From a virus: 49,882 bases of DNA. The stretch lies in the IMG/VR virus record IMGVR_UViG_3300031787_005522, positions 1 to 49,882 of that record. One strand, given 5' to 3'. The notes under the pieces were generated by a model that did no database searches, had not been told where the DNA came from, and worked only from the letters and a program-made list of their open reading frames with translations. The position numbers were made by a program, and so were the translations under genes. Shown in pieces: positions 40,308 to 48,179 of this stretch; within the stretch, counting starts at the first letter, position 1, and each line of letters starts with the position of its first letter.

Positions 40308-41465
40308 ATGCCAAGACTATCTCTTTATAGACCCGAAAAAAGCAATGATTATGAATTCTTAGATAAAGTTATCTTGGAACAATTTTCTATTGGCGGTACT
40401 GACATTTACTTACACAAGTATTTAGGTCCAAAGAATCCTCAAACAGGCCAAGGTACTGCGGATCAACCAACCTACGATACACTGGATCCTCTTAATATAC
40501 AAGACTTGTTATTTTTAGAAAATAGAGATAGAGAATATGACCAAGATATCTATAGAATAAGAGGCATTTATAATTTACAAGACAACGATTTTAATCTAAG
40601 TCAGTTTGGATTGTTTTTAAGTAACGATATTGTTTTTATGACTGTCCACATTAATTCAACTGTTAAGACACTGAGTAGAAAAATTATTTCAGGTGATGTT
40701 ATTGAACTACCACACTTGGCTGACGAATATGCTCTCAACGGGTACGACCTTGCACTTAAACGATTTTATGTTGTTGAAGAAGTCACCCGTGCGTCTGAAG
40801 GTTTTAGTCAAACTTGGTACCCACACTTGTATAGATTAAAGTTAAAACAACTTGTTCCAAGTCAAGAATACCAAGACATACTGGATAAGCCCGCTGGAGA
40901 AAATACAGGTACAACCATTGGTGACTTACTAAGCACCTATAATAAAGAGATTGAAATCAACGATGCTGTTATTGCTCAAGCAGAAGCAGATGCAGGATTG
41001 AGTGGTTACAACACTAGTCATTTCTATACATTACAAGTTGATGAAAACGGAAAAGCAGAATTAGTCACAGCCGATTTAACCAATCTAGATGCTAGTGCTT
41101 CCAGTGAGTTTGCAGATAGAATAAATCAAACTCCGGTAAGAGAAGGATATTCGGGATACTTACTAGGAGACGGTTTTGCTCCCAATGGTGAAGCGTTTGG
41201 AAGCGGCATTACATTTCCTCAGGCGGCAATCAAAGGAGATTACTTCTTAAGAACAGATTTTATGCCTAATAGACTATTTAGATTTGACGGGAGCAGATGG
41301 GTGAAGGTTGAAGACAATGTAAGACATACACTTACAAATAGTGCAATAAGAAGAACTCAAAAAGGTACATTTATTAATAATACAAACACAGATACAATCT
41401 GCGGCGATACCATAGACGAAAGACAAAGCCTAAGTAAGGCATTGAGACCTAGGGCAGATAACTAA
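40308..41465 (+). CDS. gp14: Neck protein, T4 gp14
   Basis: gp14 works with gp13 at the neck to receive the tail. The 385-aa protein (T4 256 aa) has the marine T4-like opening LYRPEKSNDYEFLDKVI, EQFSIGGTDIYLHKYLGPK, and a RFYVVEEVTRASEGFSQTWYPHLYRLKLKQL block. The extra C-terminal part (residues ~210-385) includes a KGDYFLRTDFMPNRLFRFDG SRWVKV module like those in gp18. The late box 4 nt upstream and the overlap with gp15 (TAATG) fit a late plus-strand operon. Confidence 0.85.
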   Translation: MPRLSLYRPEKSNDYEFLDKVILEQFSIGGTDIYLHKYLGPKNPQTGQGTADQPTYDTLDPLNIQDLLFLENRDREYDQDIYRIRGIYNLQDNDFNLSQFGLFLSNDIVFMTVHINSTVKTLSRKIISGDVIELPHLADEYALNGYDLALKRFYVVEEVTRASEGFSQTWYPHLYRLKLKQLVPSQEYQDILDKPAGENTGTTIGDLLSTYNKEIEINDAVIAQAEADAGLSGYNTSHFYTLQVDENGKAELVTADLTNLDASASSEFADRINQTPVREGYSGYLLGDGFAPNGEAFGSGITFPQAAIKGDYFLRTDFMPNRLFRFDGSRWVKVEDNVRHTLTNSAIRRTQKGTFINNTNTDTICGDTIDERQSLSKALRPRADN

Positions 41466-42970
41466 TGAGTTTACATTTTTACGACGGCCAAATAAGAAGA
41501 TATATAACACAAATTATTAGACTGTTAAGTAATTTCAGTTATCAACAAAGCGATGGCACACTAAAAAGAGTGCCAGTGTTGTATGGTGATATATCTAAAC
41601 AAGTTGCTGCACTAATTCAAGAAAACAGTGAAAATAAAATGCCGTCAATTCCTCGTATGGCTGTATATGTTACCAATCTTGAAATGGACAGAAATAGAAC
41701 CAGTGATTCAAGTTTTGTTTCTAAAGTACACATTAGAGAACGTGCATACGACGAAGCAGGAAACGAATATTTAAATACTCAAGGACGTAACTATACAGTT
41801 GAACGTTTAATGCCAACACCATATACGTTAACTGTACAAACAGATATTATTACAAGTAACTTTGACCAAAAACTACAGATTATGGAACAAATACTAATGC
41901 TGTTTAATCCTAGTCTTGAGATTCAAACAACAGATAACTTTGTTGACTGGACTAGTTTAACCACTGTTAATCTAGAAAATATAACATTTTCAAATAGAAC
42001 TATTCCAGTTGGTACTGAATCTACCTATGATGTATTTTCTTTAACTTTTGCAACTCCTATATATATTTCGCCGCCTGCAAAGGTTAAACGTTTGGGTGTT
42101 ATCACAAATATCATTACTAGTATTTTTACAGATTCAGATGGAAATATAGAACTAGGAATCAACGATGGGAATAATCTCGAAGTCGTTGAAACTAGAGAAT
42201 TAACTGATGCTGACGGTAATACTGAGAGATTGGTTGACTATGGACAGTTTCCTAATGTTGGTACAGGCGAAATTGATATTAATGTTAAAAGAACTCTTAG
42301 ACCCATCCAAGCAGGTGCATCATCAAGTAATACAACATACCTTAGTTTAGGATTGTATGTTATTAATAATAAAGCATATATTATCGACAAAGGGTCCATC
42401 GGTACATTTAATTGGACTGCACTAGCAGAAGCATATCCGGGTTGTTACAAGCCTGGTATTAGTCAAATTAGATTATTAAAATCCGATGGAACATATATTG
42501 TAGGTTATATAACTGTTAATCCGTTAAATCAAACAGAACTCTTTGTAGACTGGGACGAAGACACCCTTCCGAGCAACACTGTTCTTACAGGCCCAGCAAG
42601 AAACCCAAATAGTTATACAAGTATTGATTATATTATTGATCCACTGCGCTGGAACCCAGAAACACGACTTGTATCAGGACTAAGACTTCTTACACTCGGA
42701 AAAATAGGCAACGATGCAAACGACGACGGTGCAGATGGGTGGAAAGATCAAACCAGTCCGTTTGGTGATTTAGTTGCAGGTGAAAATGACATCATAGAGT
42801 ACGACGGCGAAGAATGGCATATAATTTTTGATGCTAGTACAGCAACTGAAGAAATCTATATTATTAACTTAGCAACAAATTCTCAATACAGATGGACCGG
42901 TGAGTTTTGGACCAAGAGTTACGAGGGTGAGTGGTCACAAGGAGCATGGATGCTGTTCCCCGAAGGCTAA
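41465..42970 (+). CDS. gp15: Tail completion/sheath stabiliser, T4 gp15 (extended)
   Basis: gp15 caps the tail and joins it to the neck. The N-terminal ~215 residues match the marine gp15 layout: FYDGQIRRYITQIIRLLSNF, VPVLYGDISKQVAALI, MPTPYTLTVQTDIITSNFDQ and FATPIYISPPAKVKRLGVIT. T4 gp15 is 272 aa; this protein is 501 aa, with an added C-terminal region of about 250 residues. That region includes DIIEYDGEEWHIIFD and YRWTGEFWTKS, short modules akin to those in gp14 and gp18. The start overlaps the gp14 stop by one base. Confidence 0.87.
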   Translation: MSLHFYDGQIRRYITQIIRLLSNFSYQQSDGTLKRVPVLYGDISKQVAALIQENSENKMPSIPRMAVYVTNLEMDRNRTSDSSFVSKVHIRERAYDEAGNEYLNTQGRNYTVERLMPTPYTLTVQTDIITSNFDQKLQIMEQILMLFNPSLEIQTTDNFVDWTSLTTVNLENITFSNRTIPVGTESTYDVFSLTFATPIYISPPAKVKRLGVITNIITSIFTDSDGNIELGINDGNNLEVVETRELTDADGNTERLVDYGQFPNVGTGEIDINVKRTLRPIQAGASSSNTTYLSLGLYVINNKAYIIDKGSIGTFNWTALAEAYPGCYKPGISQIRLLKSDGTYIVGYITVNPLNQTELFVDWDEDTLPSNTVLTGPARNPNSYTSIDYIIDPLRWNPETRLVSGLRLLTLGKIGNDANDDGADGWKDQTSPFGDLVAGENDIIEYDGEEWHIIFDASTATEEIYIINLATNSQYRWTGEFWTKSYEGEWSQGAWMLFPEG

Positions 42971-42978
42971 TTATTTGT

Positions 42979-43425
42979 ATGAAGAAAATAATTTGCTCCG
43001 GTGCTCTTTTCTATACGCTGACCACTAATCGTTTTTTATTGTTACACAGAACTCAAAGTAAACAAAACAACGTTTGGGGACTGGTTGGTGGCACCAACGA
43101 AACTACCGAAACTCCTTGGGAAGGATTAAAACGTGAAATCCAAGAAGAAATTGGTATTATACCCGAAATAAAAAAAGCAATACCCTTAGAAACTTTTGTT
43201 AGTAACGATGAGCAATTTTTATTTCATACGTATTTGTGTGTAGTTGACAGTGAATTTATTCCACAATTAAACAGCGAGCATGATGGCTATGCTTGGGTTA
43301 GTTTTGGTAAATGGCCAAAACCTTTACACACAGGCTTGGCCAATACTTTAAGATCAAAAACCAATCAGCAAAAATTAGAAACAGTTTTTAAACTAATAGG
43401 CATGTTTGATCAAACTGTTCTTTAA
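42979..43425 (+). CDS. NUDIX hydrolase
   Basis: The 148-aa protein has a perfect Nudix box (residues 38-60): G, five residues, E, seven residues, then REIQEEIGI. The ATG at 42979 is chosen because it lies 8 nt after the gp15 stop and directly precedes a typical NUDIX first strand (KKIICSGALFY). These enzymes remove nucleoside diphosphates linked to another group, such as damaged nucleotides or nucleotide sugars. The C-terminal 38 bp overlap the convergent repeat protein gene. The substrate is unknown; nucleotide sugars would fit the neighbours. Confidence 0.9.
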   Translation: MKKIICSGALFYTLTTNRFLLLHRTQSKQNNVWGLVGGTNETTETPWEGLKREIQEEIGIIPEIKKAIPLETFVSNDEQFLFHTYLCVVDSEFIPQLNSEHDGYAWVSFGKWPKPLHTGLANTLRSKTNQQKLETVFKLIGMFDQTVL

Positions 43426-46400
43426 GCCAGTCAAAGTTGTTGATCATTTTGAGTGCTTCAAGATTGCCTGTATTTGCCAATCCGTAAAGTTTTCCTGCAT
43501 TTGCACCTGCAATGCAGTATTCACCAAACGGTTTATCTTGACCTCTGGTACACCAAACGTTTAATCTAAAATCAGTTTCTTCGTCGAGTTGTCCGTTGAT
43601 AGACTTACTAGCAAGTTTAACTGTTTCTCTAAAAGCACTGCGCCAAGTGCTAAACGGGTCTGTGTTAAATTTAGTAATGTTGCTAATTCTATTAATACTT
43701 TTAAAGTAAGGTGAAATACTTGTAGTCATGTCCGGCTTTGAGGTATCCATATTTAGAGTTAGTTCTCTTGGTAGTAGTTTTACAGCACCGTAACCGTAAA
43801 CAAGACTGTTTATAGGATTTTGTGCTTTCCATACGTGTACAGTTTTGCGACTGTCTGGATCGTATGCAGGAACATAATAATCAAAATTAAACTTGGGAAT
43901 AATTTCTGCGTCAGCGTCAACGATCCAAATCATATCAGTAGAGCATAATTTTGCTGCCGCAATATGTGCGTTGTGTACACCTTTGACTCCATGCACACGC
44001 TTTGCTCTCGAAAAACGTTCCAACAACTTTGCATAATTTTCGTCTGCATCTTCTTCGTCGTTGCTAATAAACACAATGTCGTAAGGTGCAGGTTCGCTGG
44101 CAATAACATCGTATTGTTTTTTATTAGCAAAGAAACGCATCTTAATTTCTTTTTCTGTAACAAATGTCTTTTTAGAAATCAATGATACACCGTCATAGGC
44201 AGTTCCATTCATGTACACATGATTGATTTCTCTTTCAAATTTTTCATAATGTGGAAAATATAAATCAAAAGCAAAGTCCGATTTTACATTTACTTCTGGA
44301 GGAATCATCCAAAACATGTTTGTTTTAGATTTTTCAACTGCATCGATATAATCTTGATATGTATCAACACTAAACTTTTCATATTGGCGAGGCGTAGATG
44401 CAACAATATCCCAGTCTTTTTTATTAATGTAAAACCTGTTTTCAATTTCTCTTTCAGTTACTGGCGAGTGTTTACTGAACAACACAATTCCGTCACGATG
44501 TTCGCCGTTAAGCATAACATGATTTATTTTTCTATCATATTCATTATCGTGAGTAAAATATAAATCAAAATCAAATGTTAGTTCAACATCATTGGGTATT
44601 CCCCAAAACATTTCTGTAGAGGATTCTTCAAATGCTTTAAAATAATCAACGTAGTTGTTGATTACAAAACAATTGTATTGTTTTTTAGTGCTAGCAACAA
44701 TGTCCCATTCTTTTCTATTAACTATATGTCTATATTCAATTTCTCTTTCGGTAAGAGGAACATGTTTACTGCATAAGAACAGGCCATTGTAGTATTTTAC
44801 ATCATCGACTAGATGAACAAACACATGATTTTGTTTACGGTCATATTCGTTATCATGTGTAAAGTAGATGTTGGGTACAGTAGCAGAGATATTTCTACTG
44901 CTCATCCAAAACATTTCTGTAGTAGAATTTTCAAGAGCAAAAAGATAGTCGTTATAAGAATCTATTTCAAATACATCATACTTTACAAGACTACTGCCTA
45001 CAATATTCCATTCTTTACGTTCGGCTGGGAATCTATGTTCTATTTCACGTTCTGTTAATATTTTTTTCTTGCTTAACAATAACAACCCATTATATAGGAG
45101 GTCAGCATCGACTTTATGTTCAAAAGCATGATTCTGGTTTCTATCAACAGTGTCGTGATGAGATATATAAAATGTTTTAATTAGTTCTTGATTAACAGAT
45201 ATGTTTTTGCTGCCTGCCCAAAACAGATCTGTAGAGGATTTTTCTAATGCTATAAGATAATCGCTGTAGGATTCGATGTTAAAGTAATCAAAAGATTTAG
45301 GAGTACTAGCAACTATATTCCATTCTTTTTTAGTTATATAAAATCTATAATCGATTTCTTTTTCAGTTAATTCAACGTGTTTACTAAACAACACAATGCC
45401 ATCGTAGGTATCGTTATTTAAAAATACGTGTGTAATATTTCTATCATAAAAATTTTGATGTTCAAAATATAAATCAAAGTCGTAATTGATTTCTACGTCA
45501 GATGGAATTCCCCAAAACATTTCGGTTGAACTATTTTGTTTTGCATTTAGATAGTCTTGATAATTGTTAATTATAAACTGATTGTATTTCTTTTTTTTAC
45601 TGCCTACAATGTCCCATTCTTTGCGTTCAGCAGGAAATCTATGTTCTATTTCACGTTCAGATAATAATTTATTTTTACTTAATAAAAATAAACCATTATA
45701 CAATTTACTGTCAACAACATCATGAACAAACGCATGATTTTGATTTCTATCAACAGAATTGTGATGTGATATGTAAAACGCTTTGATTAATTTTTGATCA
45801 GTATCGATATTTTTACTGCTTGCCCAAAATAAATCTGTAGTAGATTTATTTACAGCATCTAAATATTCATCAAAAGAATCTATCTCAAAGTAGTCAAAAG
45901 ATTTAGGAATACTAGCAATCATATCCCATTCTTTTTTATTTGCATAAAATCTATGACTGAATTCTTTTTCTGTAATTGGAGAATTTTTACTAAACAGTGC
46001 AATGCCATCGTAATCAGTTCCGTTTAACCAAACGTGATTTATATTTCTATCATACTGATTTTGATGACTAAAGTAAACGTCAAACTTAAAATCTTCACTT
46101 ACAACCACGTCGTCTGGAATAAACCAGAATAGGTCTGTTTTTGAAGTTTGTATTGCATCAAGGTAATCTTGATACGTTTTTAAATAAAATTGATCATACG
46201 GTGCAGGGTTGCTGGCAATAATGTTAAGTTCTTTTTTGTTAGCATAATACCTATACTGCTTTTCTTTTTCTGTAGGCTGATAACTTTTTGGAAAGAGTGC
46301 AATACCATCTCTAGTTTCTTTGTTGCCATTGCCAAGTACATGAGTGAACTTATGACTCCAGTCGTCTGGAATATATGAAAATTTAAAAAAGTCAGAAACT

Positions 46401-46927
46401 ATAACATCATCAGGAACAATCCAGAACATGTCAGTTGAACTGAGTTTTTGTGCATCGTCTAAGCAATCAACCGCAATAGTATTTGGAAATCTACTTTTTA
46501 ATTTTTTCCATGCTTCGGTATCGGTGTTGCCGCCGAAGAATATATCAAAGTTATCTTTGCCTTGTAATACATCATAGATGCCACAGATAAAGTTTTTTGT
46601 AATTTTATATTCTGTTTTAATTTTTGTCGGTACAAGTTTTACTTTGTTCCAACTTTTTACTCGCTTGCTAGATTTATATACATATGGAAATAGATAGATT
46701 GCGTCTTCAGTTGGCTTAAACCACCAAGGAAATTCTCTTAGTGTGTTAATGGTTTGATCAACTATCCACACATAATCATGTTCATGTTTGTATTGCTCAA
46801 CAACAGACAAGTCATTGGTATTATCGGTCAGATGTATAGGATATTTGTATAAAATATGATTTTTTAGTACATCTTGACTGTTATAAATTGTTTGGCCAAA
46901 ACGTTGAAATTTATCTATTGCTCTCAT
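43388..46927 (-). CDS. Giant repeat protein with tandem GT-like modules
   Basis: The 1179-aa protein is built from about nine tandem modules of roughly 100 residues. Each has a sequence such as SSTEMFWGIPNDVELTF, a YFTHDNEYDR segment, NHVxLN, a YDGIVLFSK strand and TEREIExRF, then KEWDIVAS. The last module, near residue 1000, reads CSTDMIWIVDADAEI, restoring a DxD motif of GT-A enzymes; the others have IPxDV or SSKNI instead. Two module types alternate. A non-repeat C-terminal domain (residues ~1040-1179) follows. Only the last module looks able to bind a metal-nucleotide sugar. The others may be degenerate binding or structural units. Confidence 0.85.
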   Translation of the reverse strand: MRAIDKFQRFGQTIYNSQDVLKNHILYKYPIHLTDNTNDLSVVEQYKHEHDYVWIVDQTINTLREFPWWFKPTEDAIYLFPYVYKSSKRVKSWNKVKLVPTKIKTEYKITKNFICGIYDVLQGKDNFDIFFGGNTDTEAWKKLKSRFPNTIAVDCLDDAQKLSSTDMFWIVPDDVIVSDFFKFSYIPDDWSHKFTHVLGNGNKETRDGIALFPKSYQPTEKEKQYRYYANKKELNIIASNPAPYDQFYLKTYQDYLDAIQTSKTDLFWFIPDDVVVSEDFKFDVYFSHQNQYDRNINHVWLNGTDYDGIALFSKNSPITEKEFSHRFYANKKEWDMIASIPKSFDYFEIDSFDEYLDAVNKSTTDLFWASSKNIDTDQKLIKAFYISHHNSVDRNQNHAFVHDVVDSKLYNGLFLLSKNKLLSEREIEHRFPAERKEWDIVGSKKKKYNQFIINNYQDYLNAKQNSSTEMFWGIPSDVEINYDFDLYFEHQNFYDRNITHVFLNNDTYDGIVLFSKHVELTEKEIDYRFYITKKEWNIVASTPKSFDYFNIESYSDYLIALEKSSTDLFWAGSKNISVNQELIKTFYISHHDTVDRNQNHAFEHKVDADLLYNGLLLLSKKKILTEREIEHRFPAERKEWNIVGSSLVKYDVFEIDSYNDYLFALENSTTEMFWMSSRNISATVPNIYFTHDNEYDRKQNHVFVHLVDDVKYYNGLFLCSKHVPLTEREIEYRHIVNRKEWDIVASTKKQYNCFVINNYVDYFKAFEESSTEMFWGIPNDVELTFDFDLYFTHDNEYDRKINHVMLNGEHRDGIVLFSKHSPVTEREIENRFYINKKDWDIVASTPRQYEKFSVDTYQDYIDAVEKSKTNMFWMIPPEVNVKSDFAFDLYFPHYEKFEREINHVYMNGTAYDGVSLISKKTFVTEKEIKMRFFANKKQYDVIASEPAPYDIVFISNDEEDADENYAKLLERFSRAKRVHGVKGVHNAHIAAAKLCSTDMIWIVDADAEIIPKFNFDYYVPAYDPDSRKTVHVWKAQNPINSLVYGYGAVKLLPRELTLNMDTSKPDMTTSISPYFKSINRISNITKFNTDPFSTWRSAFRETVKLASKSINGQLDEETDFRLNVWCTRGQDKPFGEYCIAGANAGKLYGLANTGNLEALKMINNFDWLKEQFDQTCLLV
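43900..46460 (-). repeat. Tandem coding repeats of about 300 bp
   Basis: The codons for the MFW-type motif recur near plus-strand positions 43925, 44313, 44608, 44908, 45223, 45512, 45827, 46120 and 46422. The spacing is about 290-315 bp, except for the 388 bp separating the last two in coding order. The repeats are diverged at DNA level but clear in protein. Confidence 0.85.
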
Positions 46928-47525
46928 TTGTTTCTTCTATCAAATAGGCTTTGGTTCCGTAGTGTGCAACTTCATTGCTTAAATCTGCATCTACGTAAAT
47001 TTCAAATCCAGTATTGTTTGCTTGGCTACAAAAGTAGATATCTTCGCCACTCAAGTCTTTGGTATCTTCGTTCCATATATATTGAAACCACGGCTTTGGT
47101 AGATTTTCAAATACAACTCGAGAGACTAACATACATCCCATTCCAACAGCAAATACTTGATGTAAACCTGTTTTTGCAGCAAGACGTTTATCTAGATTGT
47201 TGTTGTCTAAAAATGCAACACTGCGTTGCGGCTTTATTCTTGTGCTGTACGTTGCTGCACATATTTCTTGATTGTGTTTTTTTAAACGTTCAAAAACAGT
47301 TGCAGGAAAATGCATATCGCTATCTAGCCACAGTATATAGTCTGCTTTTTTTTCTAATGCTGTTTCTGTTAATGTGTTTCGTTGTTGAGGAATTACCGAA
47401 CCTAAATTAAAAATAAGTTCGTAATCTACATTATCTTTTGCTAAACGTGCAGTAAGATTTGCCAGACATTTAGCAAATCCTACCTGCACAGTATCTCTAG
47501 CAGGAACACATATTGCTAGTTTCAT
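46911..47525 (-). CDS. Glycosyltransferase family 2-like protein
   Basis: The 204-aa protein has the GT-2 first strand KLAICVPARDTVQVGF, YILWLDSDMHFP (DxD at Asp68-Asp70), and a late LSGEDIYFCSQANNTGFEIYVDAD block with a catalytic-type ED. This is a minimal GT-A domain. It overlaps the repeat protein start by 17 nt and the upstream gene stop by one base, so the pair is co-expressed and may modify the same glycan. Confidence 0.87.
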   Translation of the reverse strand: MKLAICVPARDTVQVGFAKCLANLTARLAKDNVDYELIFNLGSVIPQQRNTLTETALEKKADYILWLDSDMHFPATVFERLKKHNQEICAATYSTRIKPQRSVAFLDNNNLDKRLAAKTGLHQVFAVGMGCMLVSRVVFENLPKPWFQYIWNEDTKDLSGEDIYFCSQANNTGFEIYVDADLSNEVAHYGTKAYLIEETNESNR

Positions 47526-47923
47526 TAGATTAGTTCGTTAGCAACCATGTCCAAGTTTAATTCACGTTCTGCTTCGGCAGTAACGTCATTTAGTTTTCTT
47601 GCTGTGCCTGTGGCAATCTTTACTGCTTCTCTAAAATCATCAATTGGAAGTGCTGACATTTCAAGCATGTGTTCTGGTTGAACTTTGCCAAGAGTTAGCA
47701 AATCTACTGCGGCTTTTTTACCAATAGCAGTAATCCAATGCAATCTATCATCTGCTTCTGCTCTTGCCATAACAGCACTTTTTTCTTCGCCATCAAGGAC
47801 TTCTGTTTCATATAGTTTTAGATCTTCGTCTGCTAGTTCAAGCGAATTAAGTTTAGTAAGTTTTCTAGCCTTGCTGTATTCGTTTGCTAGAACGACATTG
47901 AAAATTTGATATTTTGTGTACAT
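47525..47923 (-). CDS. Conserved protein beside the tail fibre, unknown (132 aa)
   Basis: The start at ATG 47921-47923 is chosen because AAGGAG lies 6 nt upstream, fused to the stop codon of the 55-aa gene. The protein is mostly helical, with KAAVDLLTLGKVQPEHML and DDFREAVKIATGTARKL. Its place immediately downstream of the tail fibre and the 55-aa gene suggests a tail-related or chaperone role. No family is recognised. Confidence 0.75.
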   Translation of the reverse strand: MYTKYQIFNVVLANEYSKARKLTKLNSLELADEDLKLYETEVLDGEEKSAVMARAEADDRLHWITAIGKKAAVDLLTLGKVQPEHMLEMSALPIDDFREAVKIATGTARKLNDVTAEAERELNLDMVANELI

Positions 47924-47933
47924 TATGTGCTCC

Positions 47934-48101
47934 TTAAATTGTACCTTGACCGCCAAAGGTAGCACTCATTGCTATGGTAGTTCCGACACTGATTCCAAGG
48001 AATGTTCCTAGATTACTCATTGTAATAGGTGTAGTGGATCCTCCGAAATAGTTTCGGATTTCTAACATAGTAATTGTACTGCCTGTTGGAGGTAACGCCA
48101 T
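47934..48101 (-). CDS. 55-aa protein resembling a tail-protein N-terminal segment
   Basis: A short frame from ATG 48099-48101 to TAA 47934-47936 encodes MALPPTGSTITMLEIRNYFG followed by GSTTPITMSNLGTFLG and GTTIAMSATFGGQGTI. The opening MALPxTGxI-MxxI pattern recalls the repeated MALPxSGxISLSDI unit at the start of many phage tail proteins. The stop TAA is shared with the AAGGAG site of the next gene, which supports translation. It sits between the tail fibre and the 132-aa gene. It is likely a small virion component, by inference. Confidence 0.72.
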   Translation of the reverse strand: MALPPTGSTITMLEIRNYFGGSTTPITMSNLGTFLGISVGTTIAMSATFGGQGTI

Positions 48102-48115
48102 TTAACTTCTCTGCT

Positions 48116-48149
48116 TATTTAATATTAGCACATTATTTACTTTTGTCAA
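48116..48149 (-). promoter_or_regulatory. Promoter upstream of the 55-aa gene
   Basis: TTGACA (48144-48149), a 16-bp spacer and TAATAT (48122-48127) form a sigma70-like promoter. The late-core box ATTAAATA (48116-48123) overlaps it. The gap 48102-48179 holds this promoter and one hairpin and nothing else. Confidence 0.5.
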
Positions 48150-48152
48150 GTA

Positions 48153-48178
48153 GAGTAGCCGGTAAAAACCGGCTACTC
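48153..48178 (-). terminator. Strong hairpin after the tail fibre gene
   Basis: GAGTAGCCGGT (48153-48163) and ACCGGCTACTC (48168-48178) form an 11-bp GC-rich stem with a 4-nt loop just after the tail fibre stop. No U-tract follows on the minus strand. It is a terminator-like or mRNA-protecting hairpin. Confidence 0.7.
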
Positions 48179-48179
48179 A

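Noticed and set aside
43900-46460. Regularly spaced repeats as a CRISPR array
   Set aside because: The period is about 300 bp and the repeats are diverged and in frame within one long gene, so they are protein repeats.
47924-47965. Longer start for the 132-aa gene
   Set aside because: The extension reads through the end of the 55-aa gene; the ATG at 47923 has a well-spaced AAGGAG.
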